Shown in pieces: positions 17,195 through 25,725 of a DNA stretch of 64,000 nucleotides. The position numbers were made by a program, and so were the translations under genes. Source of the stretch: Rs1 sp029027825 (GTDB lineage: Bacteria; Pseudomonadota; Gammaproteobacteria; Pseudomonadales; Balneatricaceae); assembly GCA_029027825.1 (NCBI GenBank), contig CP093399.1:496001-560000 (forward strand). Reading direction: 5' to 3'. The notes under the pieces are model-generated. The model saw nothing but the letters and a program-made list of their open reading frames with translations. It made no database searches and was not told where the DNA came from. The number at the start of each line of letters is the position of its first letter. Position 1 is the stretch's first letter.

Positions 17195-17809
17195 ATGAAA
17201 ATGAATTTATATATATTAACATCTAGAGAGAATGTAAGAGATAGGTGGCGAGGTATTGCAGGAGATCATACTGCAGAAAATATAGATCTCACCAATATAG
17301 CTGAACAAAAATTCACACTTGACTGCTGTCTTCTCGTCCATATTGATTCGTTAAGCAAAGATCAGATAACTTTACTTTGTACCTATTGGAATAAAGTGCA
17401 TTTAGTTGCCTTTTCGGATAATCCTAACGATACTCAAGGTATTGAGTTACTGCTCCGGGGTTTCAAAGGTTATATCAATACCTTTGTAACTGGGTCTATT
17501 TTCACTCAGTTGCTGGAGTCAGTTGCAAAAGGTGATATATGGGCTGGAACCAGTATCGTGCAAAAAATGTTGAAGCGTTTGTTGCAACAGTCAGAAAATG
17601 AAGCGAGTATCAATTTATCTTCTTTTGGGCTGAGTGATAGAGAAAGAGAAACTGTCGATATATTAATTACCGGCAAAAGTAATAAAGAGATAGGTCGTAG
17701 GTTAGGGATAACGGAGAGAACAGTTAAAGCGCATGTTAGTGCGATTCTGCGTAAAACAGAAACGACTGATCGTGTGTCATTGATTATAAAACTAAAAGAT
17801 AATAATTAG
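17195..17809 (+). CDS. LuxR-family response-regulator-like transcription factor
   Basis: 204 residues. The C-terminal LuxR helix-turn-helix (about 145-202) has LSDRERETVDILITGKSNKE and ERTVKAHVSAILRKTE. The N-terminal 130 residues resemble a receiver fold but lack the acidic pocket and phospho-acceptor Asp, as in CsgD-like regulators. The gene lies inside the secretion operon, between the HlyD-family and TolC-like genes, and so probably controls adhesin export or biofilm matrix genes. About 195 bp of non-coding sequence precede it, so it may have its own promoter. The closest named analogue is uncertain. Confidence 0.75.
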   Translation: MKMNLYILTSRENVRDRWRGIAGDHTAENIDLTNIAEQKFTLDCCLLVHIDSLSKDQITLLCTYWNKVHLVAFSDNPNDTQGIELLLRGFKGYINTFVTGSIFTQLLESVAKGDIWAGTSIVQKMLKRLLQQSENEASINLSSFGLSDRERETVDILITGKSNKEIGRRLGITERTVKAHVSAILRKTETTDRVSLIIKLKDNN

Positions 17810-17841
17810 CTGAGCTAGTTTGGCTGTTAAGGAGAACACAA

Positions 17842-19209
17842 GTGAAAATTAAAAAGGTAATGTTGGTGCTGGCCAGTGTAGCAGTGCCATTTTCCATGGC
17901 GAACGCTGAATCACTAAATAGCGTAGTTGCAGGTGCGGTTTTATCAAGCCCACAAGTGCAGTCGGTAATGAATGCACGTAATGCAGTATTTGAAGAAGTA
18001 AAACAGGCCCGTGGAGGTTATCGTCCAAAGGTTGATATTGGTGCTGGAATCGGTTACGAAAAAACTAAAAGATTTCCAGGGGACGATGCTGAACTTAAGC
18101 GTTCTGAAGCGAATATTAGTCTAAATCAAATGATATTTGATGGTTTTAGAACCTCAAGTGAAGTTAACAGACAGTCAGCCAGGCTTGATTCAGTCAATCA
18201 TAGATTGAGAGAAATTGCCGAGGAAACTGCACTAGAAGCTGCCCGCTCTTATTTAGAAGTGCTCAAACGTCAGTCGCTAGTTGAGCAAGCTAAAAATACT
18301 TTGCTCACTCATATCAGAATTTTCGATCAAATAAAGCGTAGATCAGATTCAGGTATTGGTACATTAGCCTCTATTCAACAAGCTGAAGGTCGTTTGGCGT
18401 TGGCGGAAGTCAATGTTTTATCCGCTGAAAATAATTTATTAGACGCTCATTCTGCATACCAGAGAGTGACAGGCAAAGCGCCTGGCGCTGATCTTGAAGA
18501 TCCAGAAATTCAAGAGAGCTGGATCCCGGCAACTTTTGAGCAGGCACTGGAGCGTGCGTATGATAAACATCCGACACTTAAGCTCGCAGCAGCGGATGTA
18601 AATGCGGCGGTATCACAATATGAAGCTGCCCGTAGTTTGATGTTTCCTACCCTTAATTTAGCAGTTAACCGTCGTTGGAATAATAATATTGCTGGGGTTG
18701 AAGGTCGCAATGACGATTTTTCGGCGATGATTCGAATGCGCTACAATATTTATAATGGTGGTGCCAACAAAGCCAGAGTACGCCAGACTCGACATCAGAT
18801 AGATGAAGCGAAAAACATCCAGTCAGATGCAGCGAGACAGACGTTGCAAAGTCTGGATCTATCTTGGAATGCCTATGACATATTAGGTCGTCAGTTAGAC
18901 TTTTTAGAGCAGCATGTTACTTCTACTGAAAGAACTAGAGATTCTTACTTAAAGCAGTTCAATATCGGCCAAAGATCTCTGCTCGATTTGCTCGATACTG
19001 AAAACGAAGTGTTTTCGGCGCAGAATGCTTTTAATGAAGCCATATACGATCAAATGTTAGCGCAGTATCGCTTGTTAAGTGGCACTGGAGAGTTGCTAGA
19101 CGTACTTGAGTTGGATTTATCGACACTGCAAGGTACTAGCTTTGTGCAAAATGTAGCTAAAGCCAGCCCGACGTTAATGGAAAGAGTAAAAAGCCTTAAC
19201 CCGTTCTAG
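17842..19209 (+). CDS. TolC-family outer membrane protein (LapE/AggA type)
   Basis: 455 residues, with a signal peptide at 1-22 (ending SMANA). Two TolC repeat halves are visible as long helical regions, with EVKQARGGYRPKVDIGAGIG and RMRYNIYNGGANKARVRQTR marking the strand-helix junctions. It forms the outer-membrane duct for the type I exporter. Start GTG at 17842 with AAGGAG 7 bp upstream; the upstream LuxR-type gene ends 32 bp before. The SLLDLLDTENEVFSAQNAF segment near residue 380 is the usual family motif. The operon ends in the 240-bp gap before the mevalonate genes. Confidence 0.88.
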   Translation: MKIKKVMLVLASVAVPFSMANAESLNSVVAGAVLSSPQVQSVMNARNAVFEEVKQARGGYRPKVDIGAGIGYEKTKRFPGDDAELKRSEANISLNQMIFDGFRTSSEVNRQSARLDSVNHRLREIAEETALEAARSYLEVLKRQSLVEQAKNTLLTHIRIFDQIKRRSDSGIGTLASIQQAEGRLALAEVNVLSAENNLLDAHSAYQRVTGKAPGADLEDPEIQESWIPATFEQALERAYDKHPTLKLAAADVNAAVSQYEAARSLMFPTLNLAVNRRWNNNIAGVEGRNDDFSAMIRMRYNIYNGGANKARVRQTRHQIDEAKNIQSDAARQTLQSLDLSWNAYDILGRQLDFLEQHVTSTERTRDSYLKQFNIGQRSLLDLLDTENEVFSAQNAFNEAIYDQMLAQYRLLSGTGELLDVLELDLSTLQGTSFVQNVAKASPTLMERVKSLNPF

Positions 19210-19416
19210 GAATGGCTCGTCACTTGCGCCTTAAAACTGTTGTTTGCTAGGGCCTAGTAGCGTTGCAAAATTTTATCCAGCTAGTTAAAATGCGAGTAAT
19301 AATTAGCATCTAGCTGGAGCAAAAAATTAATAGTTTGCTCAGTTTATGAAGGTTGTGTCTTTAAAAGCTGGTGGTCAGTATTTTTGTAGCTTGCAGATAT
19401 GACTAAATAAATACAG

Positions 19417-19445
19417 AAGGTTGCTTTCGAGCAACCTTTTTTTTT
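19417..19445 (+). terminator. Strong terminator hairpin abutting the mevalonate operon start
   Basis: Stem AAGGTTGC / GCAACCTT around TTTCGA followed by nine T (19437-19445). The Shine-Dalgarno GGAA of the HMG-CoA reductase gene begins at the next base and its ATG is at 19455. It is either the terminator of the secretion operon or an attenuator of the mevalonate operon. No promoter can fit between it and the first gene. Confidence 0.8.
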
Positions 19446-19454
19446 GGAATCGTG

Positions 19455-20492
19455 ATGAAGAAGCACAAAATTTTACAAGCCCAAATACCTATGCGTTGGG
19501 TGGGGCCCTTAAAAATAACTGGCAGCACCATGGATGAAAACATTAGCATCCCGCTGGCGACTTATGAAACGCCACTGTGGCATTCAGTGGGTCGCGGGGC
19601 GCGGCTATCAACTTTAACCGAGGGTATTTTTGCCACGGTTGTCGATGAGCGGATGAGTCGTTCTATATTACTCGAAGCTGATAATGCGCAGCAGGCACTG
19701 CAGGCATTGCAATCAATTAAAACGCGGATGAGCGAGTTAAATGATATTGTCTCCAAGTCGAGTCGCTTCGCCAAATTGATAGATATTAATGCGCAAATTG
19801 TCGGTAATTTACTCTACCTAAGATTAGAGTTTCTGACCGGCGATGCATCAGGTCACAACATGGTGACCAATGCGGCAGATCAATTGTTTCCCTGGTTATT
19901 GCAGCAGTATCCCTATTTACGCTACTCATCTATCTCTGCCAATTATTGTTCCGATAAAAAAGCCACCGCGGTTAATGGTATTTTAGGGCGCGGTAAAAAT
20001 GTAGTCACTGAAATTATTATCAGCAGAGATCTGTGTCGACGAAAATTAAATACTACCCCGGAAAAAATGATTGATCTTAATATTAAGAAAAATCTCATAG
20101 GAACTATGATTGCAGGGGGCTTGCGTAGCGCCAATGCACATTATGCCAATATGTTACTGGCATTTTATCTGGCGACTGGGCAAGATGCCGCCAATATTAT
20201 TGAAGGTTCACAAGGGGTTGTGCATGCAGAAATGCGTGACGACGATTTATATTTTTCCTGTACTATCCCCAATCTGATAGTGGGAACCGTCGGCAATGGT
20301 AAAGGGATCGAGTTTGTCGAAGAAAATTTGACCAAACTCGGTTGTAAAGAAGCGCGTGATAGCGGTGAAAATGCCCGGCGTCTGGCTGTGATTTGTGCCG
20401 CTGGCGTGCTCTGCGGTGAACTCTCTTTACTGGCAGCCCAAACCAATCCTGGTGAATTGATGCAAGCGCACATAGATTTGGAAAGAACATGA
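19455..20492 (+). CDS. mvaA: Hydroxymethylglutaryl-CoA reductase, class I-like
   Basis: 345 residues from the ATG at 19455; a GTG one codon earlier is possible, but the spacing to GGAA favours the ATG. It reduces HMG-CoA to mevalonate. Visible motifs are IPLATYETPLWHSVGRGARL with the catalytic Glu, GDASGHNMVTNAAD for NADPH and substrate binding, the catalytic Lys in NYCSDKKATAVNG, the catalytic Asp in LATGQDAANIIEGSQG, and a C-terminal AHIDLER supplying the His. These fit class I (archaeal and eukaryotic) enzymes better than the Pseudomonas mevalonii class II type. It is the first gene of the mevalonate operon; its TGA overlaps the ATG of the isomerase gene. Confidence 0.92.
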   Translation: MKKHKILQAQIPMRWVGPLKITGSTMDENISIPLATYETPLWHSVGRGARLSTLTEGIFATVVDERMSRSILLEADNAQQALQALQSIKTRMSELNDIVSKSSRFAKLIDINAQIVGNLLYLRLEFLTGDASGHNMVTNAADQLFPWLLQQYPYLRYSSISANYCSDKKATAVNGILGRGKNVVTEIIISRDLCRRKLNTTPEKMIDLNIKKNLIGTMIAGGLRSANAHYANMLLAFYLATGQDAANIIEGSQGVVHAEMRDDDLYFSCTIPNLIVGTVGNGKGIEFVEENLTKLGCKEARDSGENARRLAVICAAGVLCGELSLLAAQTNPGELMQAHIDLERT

Positions 20493-21553
20493 GCGATCAG
20501 ACCAATGACCGTAAAATTGAGCACATAGCAGTTATCCAGAGTGATTCGTTAACCGATCGGCAAGGTAACTATTTTGATGAAGTCAGATTAACTCATAGAG
20601 CACTACCAGGTATCTCTTTGGATAGCGTCGATACTCGTTGTGAATTTTTAGGTAAACAGCTGTCATTTCCACTGTTGATCTCATCAATGACCGGTGGCGA
20701 TCACTCACTGATTCGCGATATCAATCGGCACTTAGCTGAAGCCGCTGAACAGTGTGGAGTTGCATTAGCAGTAGGTTCACAACGGGTGATGTTTACCCAA
20801 GAGAGTGCCAGGAAAAGTTTTGAGTTGCGTGATTTTGCACCCACTACCGTATTGTTGGCTAATATTGGGGCGGTGCAATTCAATAAAGGATTTAGTATCA
20901 AAGAGGCGCAAGCAGCAGTTGATATTTTGCAGGCAGATGGGTTGTACCTACACTTAAATCCTCTGCAAGAGGCGGTGCAATTGGAGGGTGATACTGATTT
21001 TCAGGCGCTGCATTTACAAATAAAGAAAATAGCTGAACAATTAGATAAGCCGCTGTTGCTTAAAGAAGTAGGCTCAGGGTTATCAGTGGCAGACCTGGAG
21101 CAAGGCTTAGCTGTCGGGGTCAAATATTTTGATGTTGCAGGAAAAGGTGGTATCTCTTGGAGTAGGATTGAGCATCATCGCAATCAAAACCACCGTCAAC
21201 AAAGTACTGATAATCTGCAGCAAACCTCAGATCTGGGGCTGTGCTTTCAAGACTGGGGGATAGATACCGTCACTTCTCTAAAAATGCTAAATCCCTATTT
21301 AAATAAGGCAACTTTAATTAGCAGTGGTGGCCTTAGGAATGGGATTGATATGGTTAAGTCTGTTATACTCGGCGCCTCAATTTGTGGATTAGCTTCGCCT
21401 TTTTTAAAACCAGCCATGGATTCTACGGAAGCGGTTGTCTTTGAAATTGAGAAACTACGTAAAGAATTTAAAACCGCTATGTTCCTGTTAGGAATGAAAG
21501 ATATTACCAGTATCTTCAATAACGATTCACTAATATTAAAAGAGCGTTATTAA
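20489..21553 (+). CDS. fni: Type 2 isopentenyl-diphosphate isomerase (FMN dependent)
   Basis: 354 residues, TIM barrel of the FMN-dependent IDI-2 family. It interconverts isopentenyl and dimethylallyl diphosphate. Motifs include FPLLISSMTGGD near residue 60, AVGSQRVMF, the NPLQEAVQLEGDTDF segment at about 155 that carries the substrate and metal ligands, LLKEVGSGLS, and GKGGISW with the FMN phosphate site SSGGLRNGIDM. The start overlaps the previous stop by ATGA, showing translational coupling. In a mevalonate-only organism this isomerase is essential, because the pathway delivers only IPP. Confidence 0.93.
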   Translation: MSDQTNDRKIEHIAVIQSDSLTDRQGNYFDEVRLTHRALPGISLDSVDTRCEFLGKQLSFPLLISSMTGGDHSLIRDINRHLAEAAEQCGVALAVGSQRVMFTQESARKSFELRDFAPTTVLLANIGAVQFNKGFSIKEAQAAVDILQADGLYLHLNPLQEAVQLEGDTDFQALHLQIKKIAEQLDKPLLLKEVGSGLSVADLEQGLAVGVKYFDVAGKGGISWSRIEHHRNQNHRQQSTDNLQQTSDLGLCFQDWGIDTVTSLKMLNPYLNKATLISSGGLRNGIDMVKSVILGASICGLASPFLKPAMDSTEAVVFEIEKLRKEFKTAMFLLGMKDITSIFNNDSLILKERY

Positions 21554-21578
21554 GCGAGCGTCGAGGAACGAACCCAGT

Positions 21579-22748
21579 ATGTCATCTGTTGGTATTGATC
21601 AAATCAGCTTTTACACATCAAACTATTATTTGGATCTACAAACCTTAGCTAAAACTCAAAATACAGACCCAGAAAAATATTATGTAGGTATCGGCCAAGA
21701 AAAAATGGGCATGCCTGCTCACGATGAAGATATAGTCACTATGGCAGCCCGGGCTGCAGCGCCATTATGCTCGGATGAAGCAAGTAAAAGCATCTCAACA
21801 CTGCTGTTCGCCACTGAAACCGGTATCGATCAATCAAAGTCAGCGGGTGTTTATGTGCACCGGTTGCTTGGGTTGAATGAAAACTGTCGGGTAGTCGAGC
21901 TTAAACAAGCCTGCTATTCAGCCACCGCTGCGGTGCAAATGGCCTGTGCATTAGTTGCCCGTCAACCGCAAACTTCAGTATTGGTTATTGCATCTGATAT
22001 TGCAAAATACGATCTCGATACGCCAGGTGAAGCCACTCAAGGTTGTGGAGCAGTGGCAATGATGATTAGAGCCGAGCCGAGAATTTTGCAGATAGATCCT
22101 GAAGTCGGTAATTACACTGAAGATGTGATGGACTTTTGGCGGCCAAATTATCGTAAAACAGCCATCGTCGATGGTAAGTATTCGACCAAAATTTACTTAA
22201 AATCATTAAAAAAGGCCTGGCAGCACTTTGCCGAATCCAGCCAACATTGCTTTTCGGATTTAGAACATTTTTGCTACCATTTGCCGTTTAGTCGGATGGC
22301 TCAGAAAGCCCATCGACACTTGTCTAAAGTCAACAAAAGCACCTTAGACGCCCAGGCAATCGATGCACAAATTGAAGGATCGCTGCTCTATAATAAATTG
22401 ATTGGCAATAGCTATGCAGCTGCTTTATTCATTGGTTTTACTTCACTGCTAGAAAACAGCACTGAAGATTTAAGTGGTAAACGAATTGGTTTTTTTAGTT
22501 ACGGTTCGGGTTGTGTCGCTGAATTTTTTAGCGGTAAAGTGATGCCAGGCTATGAAAAGCATCTATTTGCTGCTGAGCATGCAACTATGCTTAATAATCG
22601 TAAAGAACTAAGTTACGAGCAGTATATAGCGCTTTACCATGCCCCAGATCCGCGTGAGGGAGAAAACGTCAGCATCGCCACAGACACTACCGGAAAGTTT
22701 AGGCTCGCAGGAATTTGTGAGCATAAACGAGAGTACGTTGCAGTCTAA
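21579..22748 (+). CDS. mvaS: Hydroxymethylglutaryl-CoA synthase
   Basis: 389 residues, usual bacterial MvaS length. It condenses acetyl-CoA and acetoacetyl-CoA to HMG-CoA. The catalytic triad is visible as Glu80 (FATETGID), the acyl-carrying Cys112 (ELKQACYSATAA) and His234 (FCYHLPFSRMAQKAH). GIGQEKMGMPAHDEDIVTMA near residue 37 and FSYGSGCVAEFFSG near 310 are family blocks. The TAA stop shares its last A with the ATG of the mevalonate kinase gene (TAATG). Its placement after reductase and isomerase, although it acts first, shows one co-transcribed unit. Confidence 0.94.
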   Translation: MSSVGIDQISFYTSNYYLDLQTLAKTQNTDPEKYYVGIGQEKMGMPAHDEDIVTMAARAAAPLCSDEASKSISTLLFATETGIDQSKSAGVYVHRLLGLNENCRVVELKQACYSATAAVQMACALVARQPQTSVLVIASDIAKYDLDTPGEATQGCGAVAMMIRAEPRILQIDPEVGNYTEDVMDFWRPNYRKTAIVDGKYSTKIYLKSLKKAWQHFAESSQHCFSDLEHFCYHLPFSRMAQKAHRHLSKVNKSTLDAQAIDAQIEGSLLYNKLIGNSYAAALFIGFTSLLENSTEDLSGKRIGFFSYGSGCVAEFFSGKVMPGYEKHLFAAEHATMLNNRKELSYEQYIALYHAPDPREGENVSIATDTTGKFRLAGICEHKREYVAV

Positions 22749-23746
22749 TGCGAGGGCGTGCCCCAGGTAAAATTATCCTCAGTGGGGAGCACTCCGTGGT
22801 CTACGGGGCCCCCGCTATTGCCACGGCTATCCAGCTGTACAGTTATATTGATTACACGCCGATTAAAGGCTCGGATTTAATCGCCGAATTTATCGGTATT
22901 AAAGTCCACTCCAATCATCCTATCGCCAAGTTAACACCTCTGGTTTCGTTTCTAGATCGCCAATTTCAAAAGTTTGTGGACGGTGCTATTCAAGTCGACA
23001 AAATCTTGCATTCACCAGTGCAACTGGTCCTTTACGTATTAGCTTCCCAGTTACCTTCTGAATCTTTAAGCGCGCATTTTAATGGCAATAGTCAGTTACC
23101 GATCGGTGCTGGGATGGGCTCTTCTGCCTCGATAATTGCTGCAGCTGTGATTCTAGTTGAATCAATTAACAAAAAACCGCTATCACCGCTTGAACGGTAT
23201 AAATTGGTCAAGCACTGTGAGCGATTACAGCACGGTAAAGGCAGTTTGATTGATGCGGCGACCGTGATTCTCGGTGGTGTGGTACAAGTCCAAGAGCAGC
23301 AAGTGCACAAGCTTGATTTACAATTAAACGACAATTGGTACTGGCTGTTTACCGGTACGCCCCAGTGTACGACAGGGGAGTGCGTTAGTTTTGTAGCGCA
23401 GCAACATGCCCAAGACCAGCAATTATGGCAAGACTTCGCCGCTTGTACTCAAGTAATGATTAAGCAATTACAAGAAAATAGTAATCCAAGTGCTGCGATT
23501 GAAGAAAATCAGCGATTACTGGAGCATATTGGCGTGGTTTCGCAAAGTACCAAGGATTTGATTCAGAGCCTAAAACAGCGCGGTGCGACGGCTAAAGTTG
23601 CCGGTTCTGGAGCGTTTATCGGCGAATCTTCAGGTTTATTGTTGGTGTATGCAGAAAACACTAGCGCAGCAGAGTTGTTTGCTGGATACAATATGAAATG
23701 GGGTCATGTCACCCAAGATTTAGACGGGGCTAAGGTAATTACATAG
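22748..23746 (+). CDS. mvk: Mevalonate kinase
   Basis: 332-residue GHMP kinase that phosphorylates mevalonate at C5. The N-terminal APGKIILSGEHSVVYGAPAI is the mevalonate-kinase form of GHMP motif 1, motif 2 is LPIGAGMGSSASIIAAA (about 118-134), and motif 3 AKVAGSGAFIGESSG lies at about 282-296. Asp and Lys of the active site fall in HGKGSLIDAATVILGG. The start overlaps the mvaS stop by one base and the next gene follows one base after its own stop. It differs from the following GHMP kinase by keeping the typical GEHSVVYG loop. Confidence 0.92.
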   Translation: MRGRAPGKIILSGEHSVVYGAPAIATAIQLYSYIDYTPIKGSDLIAEFIGIKVHSNHPIAKLTPLVSFLDRQFQKFVDGAIQVDKILHSPVQLVLYVLASQLPSESLSAHFNGNSQLPIGAGMGSSASIIAAAVILVESINKKPLSPLERYKLVKHCERLQHGKGSLIDAATVILGGVVQVQEQQVHKLDLQLNDNWYWLFTGTPQCTTGECVSFVAQQHAQDQQLWQDFAACTQVMIKQLQENSNPSAAIEENQRLLEHIGVVSQSTKDLIQSLKQRGATAKVAGSGAFIGESSGLLLVYAENTSAAELFAGYNMKWGHVTQDLDGAKVIT

Positions 23747-23747
23747 T

Positions 23748-24710
23748 ATGCAAAAAAATATAATCGTGTCGGCACCAGGCAGTGTCATGTTGATGGGTGT
23801 GCTTGCCGTTGTTAATGGTTATTGGGCGATAGCCTGCGCCGTGGATAAAGTGATTGAAGTGACGCTGATTCCCAGAAATGATCGTCAGGTGCTGATCGAA
23901 TCAGCAGTCGGTAATTATCGGGGCAGTCTCGATGATTTAGTCACAGATACCAATTTGAGTTTTGTGCTGAAGGCAATAGAGTTGCAACTGCTCCATTTAA
24001 CGTGCGGCTTTGAGCTGCAGATCAGAGCGCAGTTCTCGCACACTTTAGGGCTTGGCTCTTCTGCTGCAGTGACGGTTGCGACCATCAAGGCGCTGACTGA
24101 GTACTCTGCACAGGCACTCACTGATCTCGAGCATTTAAAACTTGCACTGGCGGTGGTGCATGCGGTCCAAGGGCGCGGTTCGGGCGCTGATTTAGCTGCG
24201 AGTATTTATGGCGGGGTGATCGCCTATCAAGTCAGTCCCTGTCAGGTGCTAAAGCTCGCTGGCACGCCAGCGCTTTGTCTGCACTATGTAGGCTACAAAA
24301 CTAAGACGCCGCAGGTGTTGGCAATAGTGGCAGAAAAAGAGCAGCGTCAGCCAGCGCTGTATGCCGAGATCTACCGAACTATGGATAGTATTACTCAAGC
24401 TGCGATTAAAGCATTCGAGCAACAAAATTGGCCAGATCTAGGAGAGTTAATGAACTTGTATCAAGGTCAGATGGATAGCCTAGGGGTTAACGATTTAGCT
24501 TTAAGTGAGATGATCTATACGCTGCGCCTGCAGGCAAGTAAGCAAAGCAGTGCCAGTGAACCTAATAATATTGAGATACATGGGGTTAAAATTTCTGGTT
24601 CGGGGCTTGGCGATTGCGTCATTTCTCTAGGGGATAATGTTGAGCTTTTAGGCTATCAGCAAATCCCTATATCGGTGTCTACTACCGGAGTGGTTTATCA
24701 TGGATCTTAA
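23748..24710 (+). CDS. pmk: Phosphomevalonate kinase
   Basis: 320-residue GHMP kinase. The N-terminus is SAPGSVMLMGVLAVVNGYWA in place of the GEHxVV loop, motif 2 is LGLGSSAAVTVATIKAL (about 103-119), and VQGRGSGADLAASIYGGVI resembles the SGxDVAASxxGG region of phosphomevalonate kinases. By sequence style and by elimination within the operon it converts phosphomevalonate to the diphosphate. It overlaps the next gene by 11 bp. It could be mistaken for a second mevalonate kinase; the pathway would otherwise lack this step. Confidence 0.85.
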   Translation: MQKNIIVSAPGSVMLMGVLAVVNGYWAIACAVDKVIEVTLIPRNDRQVLIESAVGNYRGSLDDLVTDTNLSFVLKAIELQLLHLTCGFELQIRAQFSHTLGLGSSAAVTVATIKALTEYSAQALTDLEHLKLALAVVHAVQGRGSGADLAASIYGGVIAYQVSPCQVLKLAGTPALCLHYVGYKTKTPQVLAIVAEKEQRQPALYAEIYRTMDSITQAAIKAFEQQNWPDLGELMNLYQGQMDSLGVNDLALSEMIYTLRLQASKQSSASEPNNIEIHGVKISGSGLGDCVISLGDNVELLGYQQIPISVSTTGVVYHGS

Positions 24711-25719
24711 AATACCATCGCCAGCGATCGACAAAGCCAGTGTGGTCAACGCTTACTTGCAGCCATTTTTAGACGCTAAAGATCGGGCTGAGGCATTCGC
24801 TCCCAGTAATATTGCGCTGTGTAAATATTGGGGCAAGCGGGATCTCGAATTAAATTTGCCGGTCAATTCTAGTTTATCTATTTCACTCGCTCACTTAGGC
24901 TCGCGCACTAAAATCAGTCATAGTGCTACCGGTGCTGATCAAGTCAGATTGAACAATAAAACCCTGCCACTGGATAGCGTGTTTAGTCGCAAAGTGCTGG
25001 CTTTCGTCAAGCTGTTTCGCCGCCAACAGCAGATTCCGCTATTGATCGATACGCATAATAATATTCCCACTGCCGCTGGTTTGGCATCATCGGCATCCGG
25101 CTTTGCGGCTCTGATGCTAGCTTTAGATGACTTTTTCAATTTACACTTGGATAAACAAGTGCTTTCAGCATTTGCCAGAATGGGCAGTGGCAGTGCATCA
25201 CGCTCGATTTTCAGTGGCTTTGTACGCTGGGATATGGGCAGCGCTGCCGATGGTATGGACAGTTGTGCCGTCGCTCTACCGCAGCAGTGGCATTCGCTGC
25301 GCATCGGTTTGATTAAAGTGGCTAGCTCGCAAAAACCAGTCGACTCTAGCAGCGGTATGAACCGCACCATCGCCAGTTCAAAATTGTATTCAAGTTGGCC
25401 TGAGCAGGCGGCTGAAGACCTGCTTACTATCGAAAATGCTATCGATAGCCAAGATTTTAACGCGCTAGGTTGCTGCGCTGAACAAAATGCTATGTCGATG
25501 CATGCGACTATGCTGTCTGCCTGGCCACCACTGGTCTATTGGCTACCGGAATCGCTGGCAGTAATGCAGCAAATATGGCGATTAAGAGCGGCGGGTGTCG
25601 CGGTGTATTTCACCATGGATGCGGGACCAAATTTAAAATTGCTCTTTGAAGCAGAGAGTCAAAAAGTGCTCGAAGCTGAGTTTCCGATGATGGACGTCAT
25701 CGCGCCTTTTTCTGTCTAA
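24700..25719 (+). CDS. mvaD: Diphosphomevalonate decarboxylase
   Basis: 339 residues. ATP-dependent decarboxylation of diphosphomevalonate to IPP. The hallmark APSNIALCKYWGKRDLELNL begins near residue 35, followed by PVNSSLSISL, the P-loop-like GLASSASGFAALMLAL and GSGSASRSIFSGFVRW. Asp of the catalytic site is in FTMDAGPNLKLL near 305. About 30 residues precede the usual start of the family; an 11-bp overlap with pmk supports the upstream ATG. It completes the mevalonate route and is followed 6 bp later by the interrupted polB. Confidence 0.93.
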   Translation: MDLKIPSPAIDKASVVNAYLQPFLDAKDRAEAFAPSNIALCKYWGKRDLELNLPVNSSLSISLAHLGSRTKISHSATGADQVRLNNKTLPLDSVFSRKVLAFVKLFRRQQQIPLLIDTHNNIPTAAGLASSASGFAALMLALDDFFNLHLDKQVLSAFARMGSGSASRSIFSGFVRWDMGSAADGMDSCAVALPQQWHSLRIGLIKVASSQKPVDSSSGMNRTIASSKLYSSWPEQAAEDLLTIENAIDSQDFNALGCCAEQNAMSMHATMLSAWPPLVYWLPESLAVMQQIWRLRAAGVAVYFTMDAGPNLKLLFEAESQKVLEAEFPMMDVIAPFSV

Positions 25720-25725
25720 CTGCTG

